64,000 nt of DNA, taken from Clostridiales bacterium (GTDB lineage Bacteria > Bacillota > Clostridia > Oscillospirales > Oscillospiraceae). The stretch's first letter is position 1; each line of letters opens with the position of its first letter. Made by a program: the position numbers and the translations under genes. Shown here piece after piece: positions 17,176-25,724 of the stretch. Under the pieces are notes generated by a model that was given only the letters and a program-made list of their open reading frames with translations, did no database searches and was not told where the DNA came from. The DNA lies in contig SFLH01000002.1 in the NCBI GenBank assembly GCA_004554585.1, positions 124,001-188,000 of the forward strand, written 5' to 3'.

Positions 17176-18480
17176 ATGAGCGAAAAAAAAGCACCGGAAA
17201 ACAAGCGGGAAAAGGAAAAACTGATCCACGTCACCGAGGAGCAGCTCCAGGCGGGCAAGGCGGAGATCATGAAGATCGTGGCCGGCCTGAGCGGGGCGGA
17301 AAAGCTGGGTGACCTGCTGGACAAGGGCCGGAAGAAGGGCCGCCTGTCCTCGGCGGAGCTGATGGACGCCCTGGAAGAGATCGACCTGGAATCCGAGCAG
17401 ATGGACAAGATCTATGACGTGCTGGAGAACATGGGCATCGACACTGCCGGGGAGGACTACCTGCCCGAGCTCAGCGGCGACAACATGCCCCCCATCGAGG
17501 AGATCGAGGAGATTCCCGAAGAGGAGATCGTGGACCCCAACACCCTGGTGGACTCCTTCGGCATCGACGACCCGGTACGCATGTACTTAAAGGAGATCGG
17601 CAAGGTGGACCTGCTCACCAGCGAGCAGGAGGTGGCCCTGGCCCAGACCATGGTCACCGGCCAGGAGACCAAGCGCCAACTGGAAGAGATGGAGGCCGAA
17701 GGGGTGGAGTTGGACCCCGAGGCCAAGCGGGAGATGGAGAAGCTCATCAAGGCCGGCGAGCGGGCCAAGCAGAACCTGGCCGAGGCCAACCTCCGCCTGG
17801 TGGTCTCCATCGCCAAGCGGTATGTGGGCCGGGGCATGCTCTTCCTGGACCTGATCCAGGAGGGGAACCTGGGCCTGATCAAGGCCGTGGAGAAGTTCGA
17901 CTACACCAAGGGCTATAAGTTCTCCACCTATGCCACCTGGTGGATTCGCCAGGCCATCACCCGTGCCATTGCCGACCAGGCCCGGACCATCCGCATCCCC
18001 GTGCACATGGTGGAGACCATCAATAAGGTCATCCGGGTCTCCCGGCAGCTGCTCCAGGAGCTGGGCCACGACCCCACCCCCGAGGAGATCTCCGAGGAGA
18101 TGAACATGCCCGTGGACAAGGTCCGGGAGATTCTCAAGATCGCCCAGGAGCCCGTGAGCCTGGAGACCCCCATCGGCGAGGAGGAGGACTCCCACCTGGG
18201 GGACTTCATCCCCGACGAGGACGCTTCCGAGCCCTCGGAGGCCGCCTCCTTTACCCTGCTCAAGGAGCAGCTGGTGGACGTGCTGTCCACCCTCACCCCC
18301 CGGGAGGAGAAGGTCCTCAAGCTGCGCTTTGGCATCGAGGACGGCCGCACCCGCACCCTGGAGGAAGTGGGCAAGGAGTTCAACGTCACCCGGGAGCGCA
18401 TCCGCCAGATCGAGGCCAAGGCCCTGCGGAAGCTCCGCCATCCCAGCCGGTCCAAGAAGCTCAAGGACTTCTTGAACTGA
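17176..18480 (+). CDS. rpoD: RNA polymerase vegetative sigma factor
   Basis: A 434-residue sigma-70 (SigA) that directs most housekeeping transcription. Region 1.2 lies near residues 130-160 ([19 protein letters not shown]). Region 2 includes [18 protein letters not shown], which recognises and melts the -10. Region 3 follows. Region 4.2 ends with [18 protein letters not shown], which reads the -35. The start at 17176 is preferred to ATG 17167 because the only SD (GGAG, 17163-17166) abuts 17167 but sits 9 nt from 17176. The TTGACA/TATAAT promoters found across this window fit this factor. Confidence 0.96.
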   Translation: MSEKKAPENKREKEKLIHVTEEQLQAGKAEIMKIVAGLSGAEKLGDLLDKGRKKGRLSSAELMDALEEIDLESEQMDKIYDVLENMGIDTAGEDYLPELSGDNMPPIEEIEEIPEEEIVDPNTLVDSFGIDDPVRMYLKEIGKVDLLTSEQEVALAQTMVTGQETKRQLEEMEAEGVELDPEAKREMEKLIKAGERAKQNLAEANLRLVVSIAKRYVGRGMLFLDLIQEGNLGLIKAVEKFDYTKGYKFSTYATWWIRQAITRAIADQARTIRIPVHMVETINKVIRVSRQLLQELGHDPTPEEISEEMNMPVDKVREILKIAQEPVSLETPIGEEEDSHLGDFIPDEDASEPSEAASFTLLKEQLVDVLSTLTPREEKVLKLRFGIEDGRTRTLEEVGKEFNVTRERIRQIEAKALRKLRHPSRSKKLKDFLN

Positions 18481-18495
18481 ACACGAAAAACAGAC

Positions 18496-18533
18496 AGCAC
18501 CCGCGCCGGAGCCTTCCGGTGCGGGTGCTTTTT
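18496..18533. terminator. Bidirectional terminator between rpoD and the VanY gene
   Basis: A 15-bp stem with one G-U pair (18496-18510 with 18515-18529) is flanked by Ts on the plus side and As that give a T-run on the minus side. It can end both convergent transcripts. Confidence 0.8.
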
Positions 18534-19270
18534 CATGGGGAGAGGTATTCTTCCAAACACAGGCCGGCGGCCCGGATGGCCTGGGCGTGTTCCCGGCCCA
18601 CATAGCGGTAGTGCCAGGGCTCGTAGATGATGCCTGTGACATCGCCCTTGTCCGCAGGATAGCGGAGGATGAAGCCGTAGTCCCAGCAGTGTTCCAAAAG
18701 CCACTGATGGACGGCGGTGTCCTCCTGGGCGTGGTTGAGCAGCTGATAGTCTGCATCCACGATGTCCACCGCCAGCCCCAGCTGGTGCTCACTGGTGCCG
18801 GGCACTGCCACTTCCGTGGCGGCACTCTCCTGGGCTTGGGCCAGGGAGAGCCCCTGGGCCTGACGTTTGGTCACCAGGGCCTGGTAGAGGCTGTCCTGCT
18901 TTTCCTGGGTGCGGTAAGCCGAGCAGAGTACCGGCCTGTGCCCCGCGGCCCGGCAGGCGGCCAGCATGGCTTCCAGCGGCCCGGCGCACCGCTGGTCCAC
19001 CTGGTAGCCGCCAGTGACCGTGGCCAGCTGGGGCTGGAATCCCTCCGGCAGAGGGGTCCAGGGGTTGACCAGGGTCAGACGCCAATCGCTGGGGTCGGGA
19101 GCCGCAGAGGACTCCTCCTGGACGGCCAGGGCAGGGACATCTGCTCCGGCGGGGGGCGGCGAGGAAGGCGTGGGGCCGCTGGTTGGAAAGACCAGCCAGA
19201 CCAGTCCCACCAGCCCAGCTAGCAGGACGGCCAACAGGGAAAGGGAGAGAAAGAGAACGCGGCGTGTCAT
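18533..19270 (-). CDS. D-alanyl-D-alanine carboxypeptidase, VanY family
   Basis: A 245-residue membrane-anchored zinc peptidase that removes the terminal D-Ala from peptidoglycan stem peptides. A hydrophobic anchor spans residues about 5-28, followed by a Pro/Ser linker. The catalytic domain has [10 protein letters not shown], the zinc-binding [11 protein letters not shown] (His and Asp) and PWHYRYVG (third His ligand). The start is at 19270 because AGGAGGTGACAACC precedes it; the frame is open further upstream without an SD. It is last in a minus-strand operon with a response regulator, a sensor kinase and an unknown exported protein, which recalls vanR-vanS-vanY organisation. Confidence 0.9.
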   Translation of the reverse strand: MTRRVLFLSLSLLAVLLAGLVGLVWLVFPTSGPTPSSPPPAGADVPALAVQEESSAAPDPSDWRLTLVNPWTPLPEGFQPQLATVTGGYQVDQRCAGPLEAMLAACRAAGHRPVLCSAYRTQEKQDSLYQALVTKRQAQGLSLAQAQESAATEVAVPGTSEHQLGLAVDIVDADYQLLNHAQEDTAVHQWLLEHCWDYGFILRYPADKGDVTGIIYEPWHYRYVGREHAQAIRAAGLCLEEYLSP

Positions 19271-19345
19271 GGTTGTCACCTCCTGATGAGATGACAATAC
19301 CCCGGCAAAGCGGCCAAATCCCTTCCATTTCCCCTCCAATCGGCA

Positions 19346-20173
19346 TCATGCCCCCCGAGAATTGAAGGAGAGAATCAAATAGCGGTTCTCGGTGTCCCCA
19401 CTGGTCAGGCCTGTGGTGTTGGTGGCCATGTTGAGATTCACCGTCTCACCCTGGCTGTCCAGGAAGGGAAACAGGTAGCCCAGGGGGGCATGGGACTCCG
19501 GCTGAGCAAACTGGCTGGGGGCGATGGCGTAATAGGTCTGGCAGAAGGCCGCCATCCGCTGGACATCCTCCATGGAGAAGGTGAAGGCGCTTTCCTCATA
19601 GGGGAGGGGAACCCGGTAGCCGAAGGCCAGCATCTTGCGAAAGGTGTCGTCCAGAATCAGGTCCAGCCACTCCCCTTGTCCGTCACAGAAGGTACATCGC
19701 CAGAACACCACTGCTGCCGCCGGGTCTGAGGTGATGGTCTCGCCCAGCCGCACCGCCCTCTGAGGGGTGACGGTAATCCCGTCAAAAGGGGACAGGGCAC
19801 CGTTGCTCACTGCCACAAAGGGGACAGCGGCGGACAGCCTCCACCGATCCGGGGCAAACAGGTCCTGCCGGTCCAGGAAGAACAGCCCCTTCTCGTACAT
19901 GGTTTTCAGGGCGGCCTGGGCAGCCTCCCCCGCCTGGAGGGAGGACAGGTAGGCGGCGTTGGCCTGAGACAGAGCCACGGTGCGATAGCCGTTGGCGGCC
20001 AGCTTCAAGTGCTCCATCAGGTCGGCTTGGGCCAAGGGGGTGGTCTCGTACAAAGCCACCTGGCCCGCCGTCTGGCGGTCCTGCCAGGCGGAGACAACCC
20101 AGGGCAGGGAGAAACCCGCCGCCGTGAGCAGGCAGGCCAGCAGGATCAGCAGGGGGACGAGTCTGGCGGGCAT
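19346..20173 (-). CDS. Exported protein of unknown function in the two-component operon
   Basis: A 275-residue protein I do not recognise. It has an N-terminal hydrophobic signal/anchor (about 4-30) and a long exported part with no repeats. A CTFC pair near residue 165 sits in FWRCTFCDGQGEW. The rest mixes helical (AAYLSSLQAGEAAQAALKTM) and beta-rich segments. The start at 20173 follows AAAGGAGGT. It overlaps the end of the sensor kinase gene by 28 bp, so it is translationally coupled to it. It may be an accessory ligand-binding or modulatory protein for the kinase; that is inference from position only. Confidence 0.7.
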   Translation of the reverse strand: MPARLVPLLILLACLLTAAGFSLPWVVSAWQDRQTAGQVALYETTPLAQADLMEHLKLAANGYRTVALSQANAAYLSSLQAGEAAQAALKTMYEKGLFFLDRQDLFAPDRWRLSAAVPFVAVSNGALSPFDGITVTPQRAVRLGETITSDPAAAVVFWRCTFCDGQGEWLDLILDDTFRKMLAFGYRVPLPYEESAFTFSMEDVQRMAAFCQTYYAIAPSQFAQPESHAPLGYLFPFLDSQGETVNLNMATNTTGLTSGDTENRYLILSFNSRGA

Positions 20174-21570
20174 GGGAGACCTCCTTTCAGGGTGACGGTG
20201 ACGGTGGTGCCCTGGCCGGGCTGGCTTTCCAGGTGGAGCTGCCCCCCATGGAGGGCGGCGACTCTGTCGCATAAGGTCAGGCCCAGCCCCGCACCGCCCT
20301 GGGCCCGGGAGCGGGACTTGTCCACTCGGTAAAAGGCCTCAGTCAAATGGGCCAGGGCCTCCGGCGGCATCCCCCGGCCGGTGTCCTGGACGGTGAGGCG
20401 GCAGCCCGAATCGGTCAGGGTCACGGTGGCGGTGATGGTCCCTGGCCCCTCCATGGCCTTGCGGGCGTTGTCCAGGAGGTTGAGGACCAGAGAGCGGAAG
20501 AGGTCGGGCTCCAGAAGACACAATCCCTCCTCTCCCTGGACCACCAGGGAAATCCCTTCCTGGGCCAGGACGGGGGTCAGGGGAGCGGCCAGGTCCCGCA
20601 GCAGGGCGGCGGGGGAGGCCGGGAGAAGTTCTGGGGTCTGGTGCTCGGCCAGGTAGAGGTCCAGCAGCTTTAAGGACAGCCGTTCCAGCCGCTTGGCCTC
20701 GGAGAAGATATAGTTGGCGGCCTGAGCCTGCTCGGCGGGGGAGAGGGTCCCCCGGCGCAGCAGGTCGGCGTAGCCCAGAATGGAGGTCATGGGGGTTTTC
20801 AGCTCGTGGGTAAAGCTGCCAATGAACCGGTCCTGGCCTTCCATGGTGGCCTGGAGGGCGGCGATGTGCTCCTGCTGCCGGGCGGCCATGGCGTCAAACT
20901 CCCGGGCCAGGGCGCCGATCTCATCCCGGCTAGTCACCCCCGAGCGGCGGGCCAGGTCCCCGGCAGCCAGGGCCTGGGCGGCCTGGGCCAGCTTGTCCAG
21001 GGGACGGGTGAGCAGCCGGGCGGCAGTGTAGGACAGCAGGGCGCAGATCGCCAGCAGGGCCGCGAAAATCTTGCCAAAGGTCTCCTGCTGCTGTTGGCGG
21101 GTCTGGTAGATGGGAGAGATGTCATAGGCCACATTCAGCAGCAGGGGACTGCCCTGAATGTCCAGCTGGCCGGTGAGCTGGAGGTAGTGTTTGTCGTAGT
21201 GGACAAAGGCGCCCTGGGCGCAGTGGCTGGGGTTCACCAGGCCGCTCAGGTCCAGAAAACCCTGGGCGGGAACCCCTTGGGTCACAAGAACATCCTCTCC
21301 GGCGGTGAGAGACAGCGCTGCCCAGGACTGCCCGCCCTGGGCGGAGAGCTGCTGGACCACCTGGACCGCGTCCTGGGGCTGGGACCAGACCTCCACCCGC
21401 TCCACCAGCTGAAAGGTGTGCAGGAGCTGGTCATAGGAGGCCTTGGCGGCGGCCTGTTCCCGGGCCAGGGCGTTCTGGAAGGAGAGGGAGATCAGGGCAC
21501 TGCTCCCTCCGCCAAAGAGAAGGGAGAGCAGGCAGACCAGGGCCAGGGTGATTTTGAGGCGAAACTTCAT
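20146..21570 (-). CDS. Sensor histidine kinase
   Basis: A 474-residue membrane kinase. The first helix (about 5-27) and a second near 165-190 flank an extracellular sensor domain of about 140 residues. HAMP follows, then the H-box SFTHELKTPMTSILGYADL with the phosphorylated His. N-box LVLNLLDNARKAM and G-boxes DTGRGMPPEAL and GGAGLGLTLCDRVA form the ATP lid. It overlaps the response regulator gene by 4 bp (ATGA) and should phosphorylate that protein. The signal is unknown; the linked VanY suggests cell-wall stress or a peptidoglycan-targeting agent. Confidence 0.92.
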   Translation of the reverse strand: MKFRLKITLALVCLLSLLFGGGSSALISLSFQNALAREQAAAKASYDQLLHTFQLVERVEVWSQPQDAVQVVQQLSAQGGQSWAALSLTAGEDVLVTQGVPAQGFLDLSGLVNPSHCAQGAFVHYDKHYLQLTGQLDIQGSPLLLNVAYDISPIYQTRQQQQETFGKIFAALLAICALLSYTAARLLTRPLDKLAQAAQALAAGDLARRSGVTSRDEIGALAREFDAMAARQQEHIAALQATMEGQDRFIGSFTHELKTPMTSILGYADLLRRGTLSPAEQAQAANYIFSEAKRLERLSLKLLDLYLAEHQTPELLPASPAALLRDLAAPLTPVLAQEGISLVVQGEEGLCLLEPDLFRSLVLNLLDNARKAMEGPGTITATVTLTDSGCRLTVQDTGRGMPPEALAHLTEAFYRVDKSRSRAQGGAGLGLTLCDRVAALHGGQLHLESQPGQGTTVTVTLKGGLPCPPDSSPC

Positions 21571-22226
21571 CGGGGGACCTCCAGACGGTAGCCGATTTTG
21601 TTCACCGCCCGCAGCTGTCCTTCCCAGCCTACCTTTTTCCGCAGGCGCTGGACATGCAGGTCTACGGTCTTGCTGCCGTAGGCCAGCTCCCCGCCCCACA
21701 CCCGCTCGTAGATGGTGTCCCGGTAGAGGGCGGCGTTGGGGTTTCGCAGGAAAAGCAGGAGCAGGTCGAACTCCTTGGGGGTCAGGGCAATCTCCCGCTC
21801 TCCCCGCCACACCTTCCGGGCCCTGGGGTCGGCCCGCAGGCCCGCCAGAGTGAGAACGTCCTCGGCCTTGTGAAACCGCCGCAGGACGGCCTCCACCCGA
21901 GCCAACAGCTCGTCCACGGCAAAGGGTTTGACGATGTAGTCCTCGGCCCCCAGCTTGAGTCCCTTCACCCGGTCGGCCACGGCAGCCCGGGCAGTGACGA
22001 AGATCACTGGCAGGTCCAGGGACTGAAAATACGGCAGCAGAGCAAAGCCGTCGGCCTCGGGGAGCATCACGTCCACCAGGGCCAGATCATAGCACCCTGC
22101 CCCAGCCAGGTCTGCGGCCTGTTCCCCGTCGGCGGCCCAGTCACAGCGATAGCCTGCCTCCTTCAAGGCCAGGGCGATCAGATGGGCGATGGGCGCCTCG
22201 TCCTCGGCGATGAGAATGTTGACCAT
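21567..22226 (-). CDS. Response regulator, OmpR/PhoB family
   Basis: A 219-residue two-domain regulator. The receiver has ILIAEDEAP (acidic pocket), the phosphoacceptor Asp in LALVDVMLPEADGF, the conserved Thr/Lys in FVTARA and EDYIVKPF. The C-terminal winged helix is complete (EIALTPKEFDLLLLF, then VDLHVQRLRKKVG and GYRLE). The start at 22226 follows AAAAGGAGGG. It is the first gene of the operon running to vanY. A lipoprotein gene upstream is separated from it by a terminator. Confidence 0.93.
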   Translation of the reverse strand: MVNILIAEDEAPIAHLIALALKEAGYRCDWAADGEQAADLAGAGCYDLALVDVMLPEADGFALLPYFQSLDLPVIFVTARAAVADRVKGLKLGAEDYIVKPFAVDELLARVEAVLRRFHKAEDVLTLAGLRADPRARKVWRGEREIALTPKEFDLLLLFLRNPNAALYRDTIYERVWGGELAYGSKTVDLHVQRLRKKVGWEGQLRAVNKIGYRLEVPR

Positions 22227-22284
22227 GTCTGCTCCCTCCTTTTCGATGAAAATAGGATACCCTGAACGGGCATCCAAACGGCAA

Positions 22285-22316
22285 CAAAAAAGCCGGCGGG
22301 AATCTCCCGCCGGCTT
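22285..22316 (-). terminator. Rho-independent terminator of the lipoprotein gene
   Basis: A 12-bp stem (22290-22301 with 22305-22316) with a 3-nt loop is followed on the minus strand by six to seven Ts (22285-22291). Confidence 0.85.
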
Positions 22317-22325
22317 GGGGGCCTG

Positions 22326-23258
22326 TTAGCCGTTGTCGTCGGTCCAGACCATCTGCAGGGTGTTTTCCCCCAGCTGAACGGAGGAGATCTGGTCGGGTAG
22401 CACGGGCACGAAGGCGATGGCCTCAAAGATCATGGGGGCAGAGTCGTTGTTCACGCCGCCGCCCCGGAAGCCGTCGATGGGTGTGCCGTTCTCTCCAAGG
22501 AAGGCCAGCTGATCCAGCAGCTGGTCGGGCTCCATGGATGTGGCGATGGCATTGTTCTGGATGGTCAGGCAGGCGGCAAAGGGGGAGATCATCCCGGTGC
22601 CCACTACATTGCCCGCCTGGTCTTTCAGTTCCGCCTGGCGCACGGGGGCCTGGTTTTCCACCGTCCAGTGGAACAAGTGGGTGGTGTCCGTCAGCCTGTC
22701 CTCATACAGCAGGGTGACCTCTTTGCCGGGGGTGAGCACGGCGTCCCGGTAAGAGATGGCGATGAGATAGGTGGCCGTCCGATCCCCGGTCTGGGAACCC
22801 TGGAAGGACACGCTGGAAATGCCGGTGTCACTGATCTTGTCGGGCATCTGGGCCGGGTCGGTGATGGTGCCCTCGGCGAGAAGGACCCGATCGCCCCTCT
22901 TGTAGTCTGCGGCCTGGGCCGGGTTGGTGGGATCGGACAGGTCCGTCCCCTCGGGATAGGTGACCTCCAGGCTCAGGTACAGGGTCATGGCGTCTCCCAG
23001 GGCTTTTTGCAGGGTGGCCTGGCAGCCGCCGTCCTGGCTGGTGAGGTTCAGCTCCTGGATGGCGGCGGAGACGGTCTCCTCCGGCAGTTTGCTTAAGTCC
23101 AGGTAATTGGCCAGGGGATCGCTGGGGTCCAGCTGGATCTGGGCCTCGTCGCCCCCGTCGGTGGGCATGGGGACAGCGGCCTCGTCCGGCTGGTCGCCGC
23201 AGGCGGCCAGGGAGAGGGCAAGGAGCAGGAGAAGGGCAAAGGAAAGCAGGCGTTTCAT
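22326..23258 (-). CDS. Lipoprotein of unknown function
   Basis: A 310-residue exported protein. The N-terminus is a lipoprotein signal peptide ending in the lipobox LSLAAC, with Cys20 as the acylation site, followed by an acidic linker. The mature part alternates beta strands with Asp/Thr-rich turns. The LFHWTVENQAPVRQAELKD region looks Ig-like or lipocalin-like, but I recognise no family. Just upstream of the two-component operon, it could be a sensor partner, although a terminator and a separate strong promoter argue for independent expression. Confidence 0.7.
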   Translation of the reverse strand: MKRLLSFALLLLLALSLAACGDQPDEAAVPMPTDGGDEAQIQLDPSDPLANYLDLSKLPEETVSAAIQELNLTSQDGGCQATLQKALGDAMTLYLSLEVTYPEGTDLSDPTNPAQAADYKRGDRVLLAEGTITDPAQMPDKISDTGISSVSFQGSQTGDRTATYLIAISYRDAVLTPGKEVTLLYEDRLTDTTHLFHWTVENQAPVRQAELKDQAGNVVGTGMISPFAACLTIQNNAIATSMEPDQLLDQLAFLGENGTPIDGFRGGGVNNDSAPMIFEAIAFVPVLPDQISSVQLGENTLQMVWTDDNG

Positions 23259-23427
23259 GGAAAACTCCTTTCGGGGGCCCGGGGACTGGCCGCCGGGCGG
23301 CTGGCTTTGGAGGGGGACGGCGCGGAAGGAGGGGCGGAGACAGACCAGCAGGTTTGTGGATGCTCAGCCCCGGAGCGAGACTTCCTTTCTCATAGCAGGG
23401 CCATAAGAGGGCTTCTCTGATAGTTTC

Positions 23428-23456
23428 ATTGTAGGATACCGGTCCGGGATAGTCAA
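23428..23456 (-). promoter_or_regulatory. Promoter of the lipoprotein gene
   Basis: TTGACT (23456-23451), 17-bp spacer, TACAAT (23433-23428). It is near consensus. Confidence 0.8.
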
Positions 23457-23528
23457 GGAGAGATTTCCCCGATGGTTTTCCATGAAAACCCCTGGGGAGG
23501 AGGGGGGTCTTTCTGTGGGATTCGCCCC

Positions 23529-23557
23529 TTGTATTTTTTTTGTTGTTGGGGTAAGAT
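23529..23557 (+). promoter_or_regulatory. Promoter of the ThrE exporter genes
   Basis: TTGTAT (23529-23534), a 17-bp T-rich spacer, TAAGAT (23552-23557). Confidence 0.65.
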
Positions 23558-23624
23558 ATGGCATCCTTCCAGACGGGGTCTAACCCGGGGAGGTACCCTC
23601 ATATCCCAGGAGAGGAGTCTGCCT

Positions 23625-24389
23625 ATGACCAGACAGGAACAGGAGACCTTGGTGGAATACACCTTGAACATCGGCCGGCAGATGATGGAGTGCGGCGCCG
23701 AGGCCTGGCGGGCGGAAAACACCATGGCCCGCATCTTTCGAGCCTACGGCTTGGAGGTGCTGGACGCCCACGTGATGGCCACCCAGGCGGCGGTAACCGT
23801 GAAGAACGCCGCCGGTGAACACTACACCAGCACCTGTATGATCCTGCCCGACAAGACGGGCACGGACTTGGAGCGGCTGGAAATCCTCAACGCCGCTGCC
23901 CGGCATATCTGTGAGCAGCCGCCCCCCTTGGACTGCCTGCCCCTGTCGGTGAATCGGCGGGCGGCCCGCTGGTCCTGGCGGGAGCTGCTGGGGTACGTGC
24001 TGGGGGCCGGGGCCTTTGCGGTGTTCTTTGGCGGCGGCTTTCTGGACGGCCTGGCGTCTGGGTTCATCGGGGGGCTCATTTACCTGATGGAGCAGGTGCG
24101 CCGGGTGCACCACCAGAACCGGGCCATCTATACCTCTGTGGCCTGCTTCCTCTCGGGGCTGTTGGCCCAGGGGTGCGTGGGTCTGGGCTTTGGCAGTGAC
24201 CTGGCCCGAATCATGATCGGCGACATCATGCTCTTTATCCCAGGGCTGGTCATCGTCAACGGCGTGCGGGAGTTCTTTTACGCGGATATCCTCACCGGGG
24301 TCTACCGTCTCATTGAGGCTCTGCTCATTGCCGGGGCCATCGCGGCAGGCTATGCTGTGGCACTGATGTTGGGGGGGAAATTTGGATGA
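23625..24389 (+). CDS. Threonine/serine exporter, ThrE N-terminal half
   Basis: A 254-residue protein matching the first half of ThrE (DUF1212). A soluble part of about 110 residues (VEYTLNIGRQMMECGAEAWRAENTM and EVLDAHVMATQAAV) precedes about five membrane helices. ThrE-type carriers export threonine and serine using the proton gradient. In Corynebacterium one polypeptide carries both halves, whereas in Firmicutes they are usually two genes as here. The start at 23625 follows AGGAGAGGAG. It overlaps the second half by 4 bp (ATGA), consistent with equimolar synthesis. Confidence 0.88.
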   Translation: MTRQEQETLVEYTLNIGRQMMECGAEAWRAENTMARIFRAYGLEVLDAHVMATQAAVTVKNAAGEHYTSTCMILPDKTGTDLERLEILNAAARHICEQPPPLDCLPLSVNRRAARWSWRELLGYVLGAGAFAVFFGGGFLDGLASGFIGGLIYLMEQVRRVHHQNRAIYTSVACFLSGLLAQGCVGLGFGSDLARIMIGDIMLFIPGLVIVNGVREFFYADILTGVYRLIEALLIAGAIAAGYAVALMLGGKFG

Positions 24390-24862
24390 GACAGGAAGTG
24401 TTACAGGTTATTTGCGCGGGATTGGGTACCCTCGGCTTTGCCCTGTTCTTTCACGTGCAAGCCCGCCATCTGCTGCTGGCCACTCTGGGAGGCGCCCTGT
24501 CCTGGGTGCTCTATCTGGCGGTGTTGGCTGGCGGAGGGAATGTCTTTGTGGCGGCCTTGGTTTCCTCTCTGGTGGTCTGCCTTTGGGCGGAGACCTTTGC
24601 CCGGGTACGCAAAGCGCCCGCCACCATTTTTCTCATCCCCGGCATCATCCCCCTGCTGCCTGGCGGCAGCCTTTACTACACCATGAGCGCCCTGATCGCC
24701 ACAGACATGGAGACAGTCATCCTCAAGGGGAAGGAGACTGGCATGGTGGCCATGGGCATCGTAGTGGGCATCCTCGTTGCTTCGGAGATCGTGCGAGTGG
24801 TTCTGTGGGTCTATTTCCACCGGGAAAAGTTCATCTGCCGCCGCCTGCCCCCCTCCCGATGA
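24386..24862 (+). CDS. Threonine/serine exporter, ThrE C-terminal half
   Basis: A 158-residue, mostly hydrophobic protein with four to five membrane helices. IFLIPGIIPLLPGGSLYYTM near residue 75 is the typical signature of the second ThrE half. It is expected to form the transporter with the product of the overlapping upstream gene. No terminator is evident after it; a new promoter for the UPF0340 gene begins about 40 bp downstream. Confidence 0.88.
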   Translation: MRQEVLQVICAGLGTLGFALFFHVQARHLLLATLGGALSWVLYLAVLAGGGNVFVAALVSSLVVCLWAETFARVRKAPATIFLIPGIIPLLPGGSLYYTMSALIATDMETVILKGKETGMVAMGIVVGILVASEIVRVVLWVYFHREKFICRRLPPSR

Positions 24863-24899
24863 GGGAAATCTGACCTTATAAAAAAATCTCTTTTTGGGT

Positions 24900-24928
24900 C
24901 TGTGAAAAAGGTCAAAAGCCGCTATAAT
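24900..24928 (+). promoter_or_regulatory. Promoter of the UPF0340 gene and its structured leader
   Basis: A perfect TATAAT lies at 24923-24928 with a weak -35 (CTGTGA, 24900-24905) at 17-bp spacing. Confidence 0.55.
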
Positions 24929-24929
24929 A

Positions 24930-25010
24930 GGGAACGGAGCCAGGAGAGGGCCTTGGAGATCACGAGGGTTCAAATCCCTCCTTCCCCATAGGGGAAAGAT
25001 ACCCTCTCCC
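24930..25010 (+). ncRNA. Structured leader RNA with a tRNA-like T-arm
   Basis: The outer stem GGAGAGGG (24943-24950) pairs with CCCTCTCC (25002-25009). It encloses a 5-bp hairpin (24964-24968 with 24976-24980) and, one base later, a 6-bp hairpin (24982-24987 with 24991-24996), giving a three-way junction. The first hairpin has the loop TTCAAAT, so GGTTCAAATCC matches the T-arm consensus of tRNA. A whole tRNA is not present: too few bases precede the T-arm and there is no anticodon arm. It could be a tRNA remnant or a new cis-acting leader of the following gene. Confidence 0.5.
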
Positions 25011-25047
25011 GCAACGCAAATGATACGATAGCGAGGTGCTATTTTCT

Positions 25048-25593
25048 ATGTTAGAACAAATTCGGCAGGAAGCCCGTCAGGCCGCCCAGCAGATCTGTCA
25101 GGCGGCAAAGCTGCAAAAGGGACAGATCCTGGTGGTGGGCTGCTCCACCAGTGAGGTGGGTGGCCACAACGTGGGCAGCTATTCCAGCCCGGAGATCGGC
25201 CAGGCCATTTACGAGGGCATTCAGGAGGTTCTCCAGCCCAAGGGGATCTGGCTGGCCGCCCAGTGCTGTGAGCACTTGAACCGGGCCATCATCGTGGAGG
25301 CCGAGGCCGCCGGCCAGGCGGAAATCTGCAACGTGGTTCCCCAGCCCAAGGCGGGAGGCTCCTTTGCCACCGCCGCCTACCACGGATTCCAGCATCCCGT
25401 TGCTCTGGAGAGCATCCGGGCCGACGCGGGCCTGGACATTGGTGGAACCCTCATCGGCATGCATCTCAAGCGGGTGGCCGTTCCCGTCCGTCTGGAGCAG
25501 AAGAACGTGGGCCAGGCTATTCTCTTGGCCGCCCGGGTGCGCCCCAAGTACATTGGCGGCGAGCGGGCCGGCTATGATGTGAATTTGAAATAA
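25048..25593 (+). CDS. TIGR01440 / UPF0340 family protein
   Basis: A 181-residue protein like B. subtilis YwlG. Typical segments are VVGCSTSEVGGHNVGSYSS, the CCEHLNRAI motif near residue 75, VPQPKAGGSFATAAY and the closing RPKYIGGERAGY. The function is unknown; the fold and conserved Cys-Cys-Glu-His suggest an enzyme. ATG 25048 is chosen because GAGGTG lies 9 nt upstream; an in-frame GTG at 25036 lies within that SD. It ends with a terminator. Confidence 0.85.
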   Translation: MLEQIRQEARQAAQQICQAAKLQKGQILVVGCSTSEVGGHNVGSYSSPEIGQAIYEGIQEVLQPKGIWLAAQCCEHLNRAIIVEAEAAGQAEICNVVPQPKAGGSFATAAYHGFQHPVALESIRADAGLDIGGTLIGMHLKRVAVPVRLEQKNVGQAILLAARVRPKYIGGERAGYDVNLK

Positions 25594-25601
25594 GAAAACA
25601 C

Positions 25602-25636
25602 CCGCCCACCGGCGTTTGCCGGCGGGCGGATATTTT
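25602..25636 (+). terminator. Rho-independent terminator of the UPF0340 gene
   Basis: A 12-bp stem with one mismatch (25602-25613 with 25618-25629), GTTT loop, and an ATATTTT tail. Confidence 0.75.
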
Positions 25637-25660
25637 ATGCGGAAGAGTCTTTGCGCGCGG

Positions 25661-25695
25661 AAAAAACGGCCGGACCAAACAGGTCCGGCCGTTTT
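25661..25695 (-). terminator. Terminator of the acyl-CoA dehydrogenase gene
   Basis: A perfect 14-bp stem (25663-25676 with 25682-25695) with flanking A and T runs. It works on either strand and lies between convergent genes. Confidence 0.85.
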
Positions 25696-25724
25696 GGCTG
25701 TTGGAATGGGGAGCGGCAGGAAGC

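Larger units (their letters stand above)
23259..23624. other. Divergent intergenic region with two promoters
   Basis: This 366-bp gap holds the leftward lipoprotein promoter (23428-23456), the rightward thrE promoter (23529-23557) and a GC-rich leader of about 160 nt for the lipoprotein gene. I see no convincing riboswitch fold or terminator in that leader. Confidence 0.6.

Noticed and set aside
18496..18533. Start of a CRISPR or repeat array at the rpoD end
   Set aside because: It is a single inverted repeat with T-runs, which is a terminator; no spaced direct repeats of CRISPR type occur anywhere in the window.
24930..24990. A complete tRNA gene
   Set aside because: The T-arm is good, but there is too little sequence for D and anticodon arms and the acceptor pairing is only five of seven.
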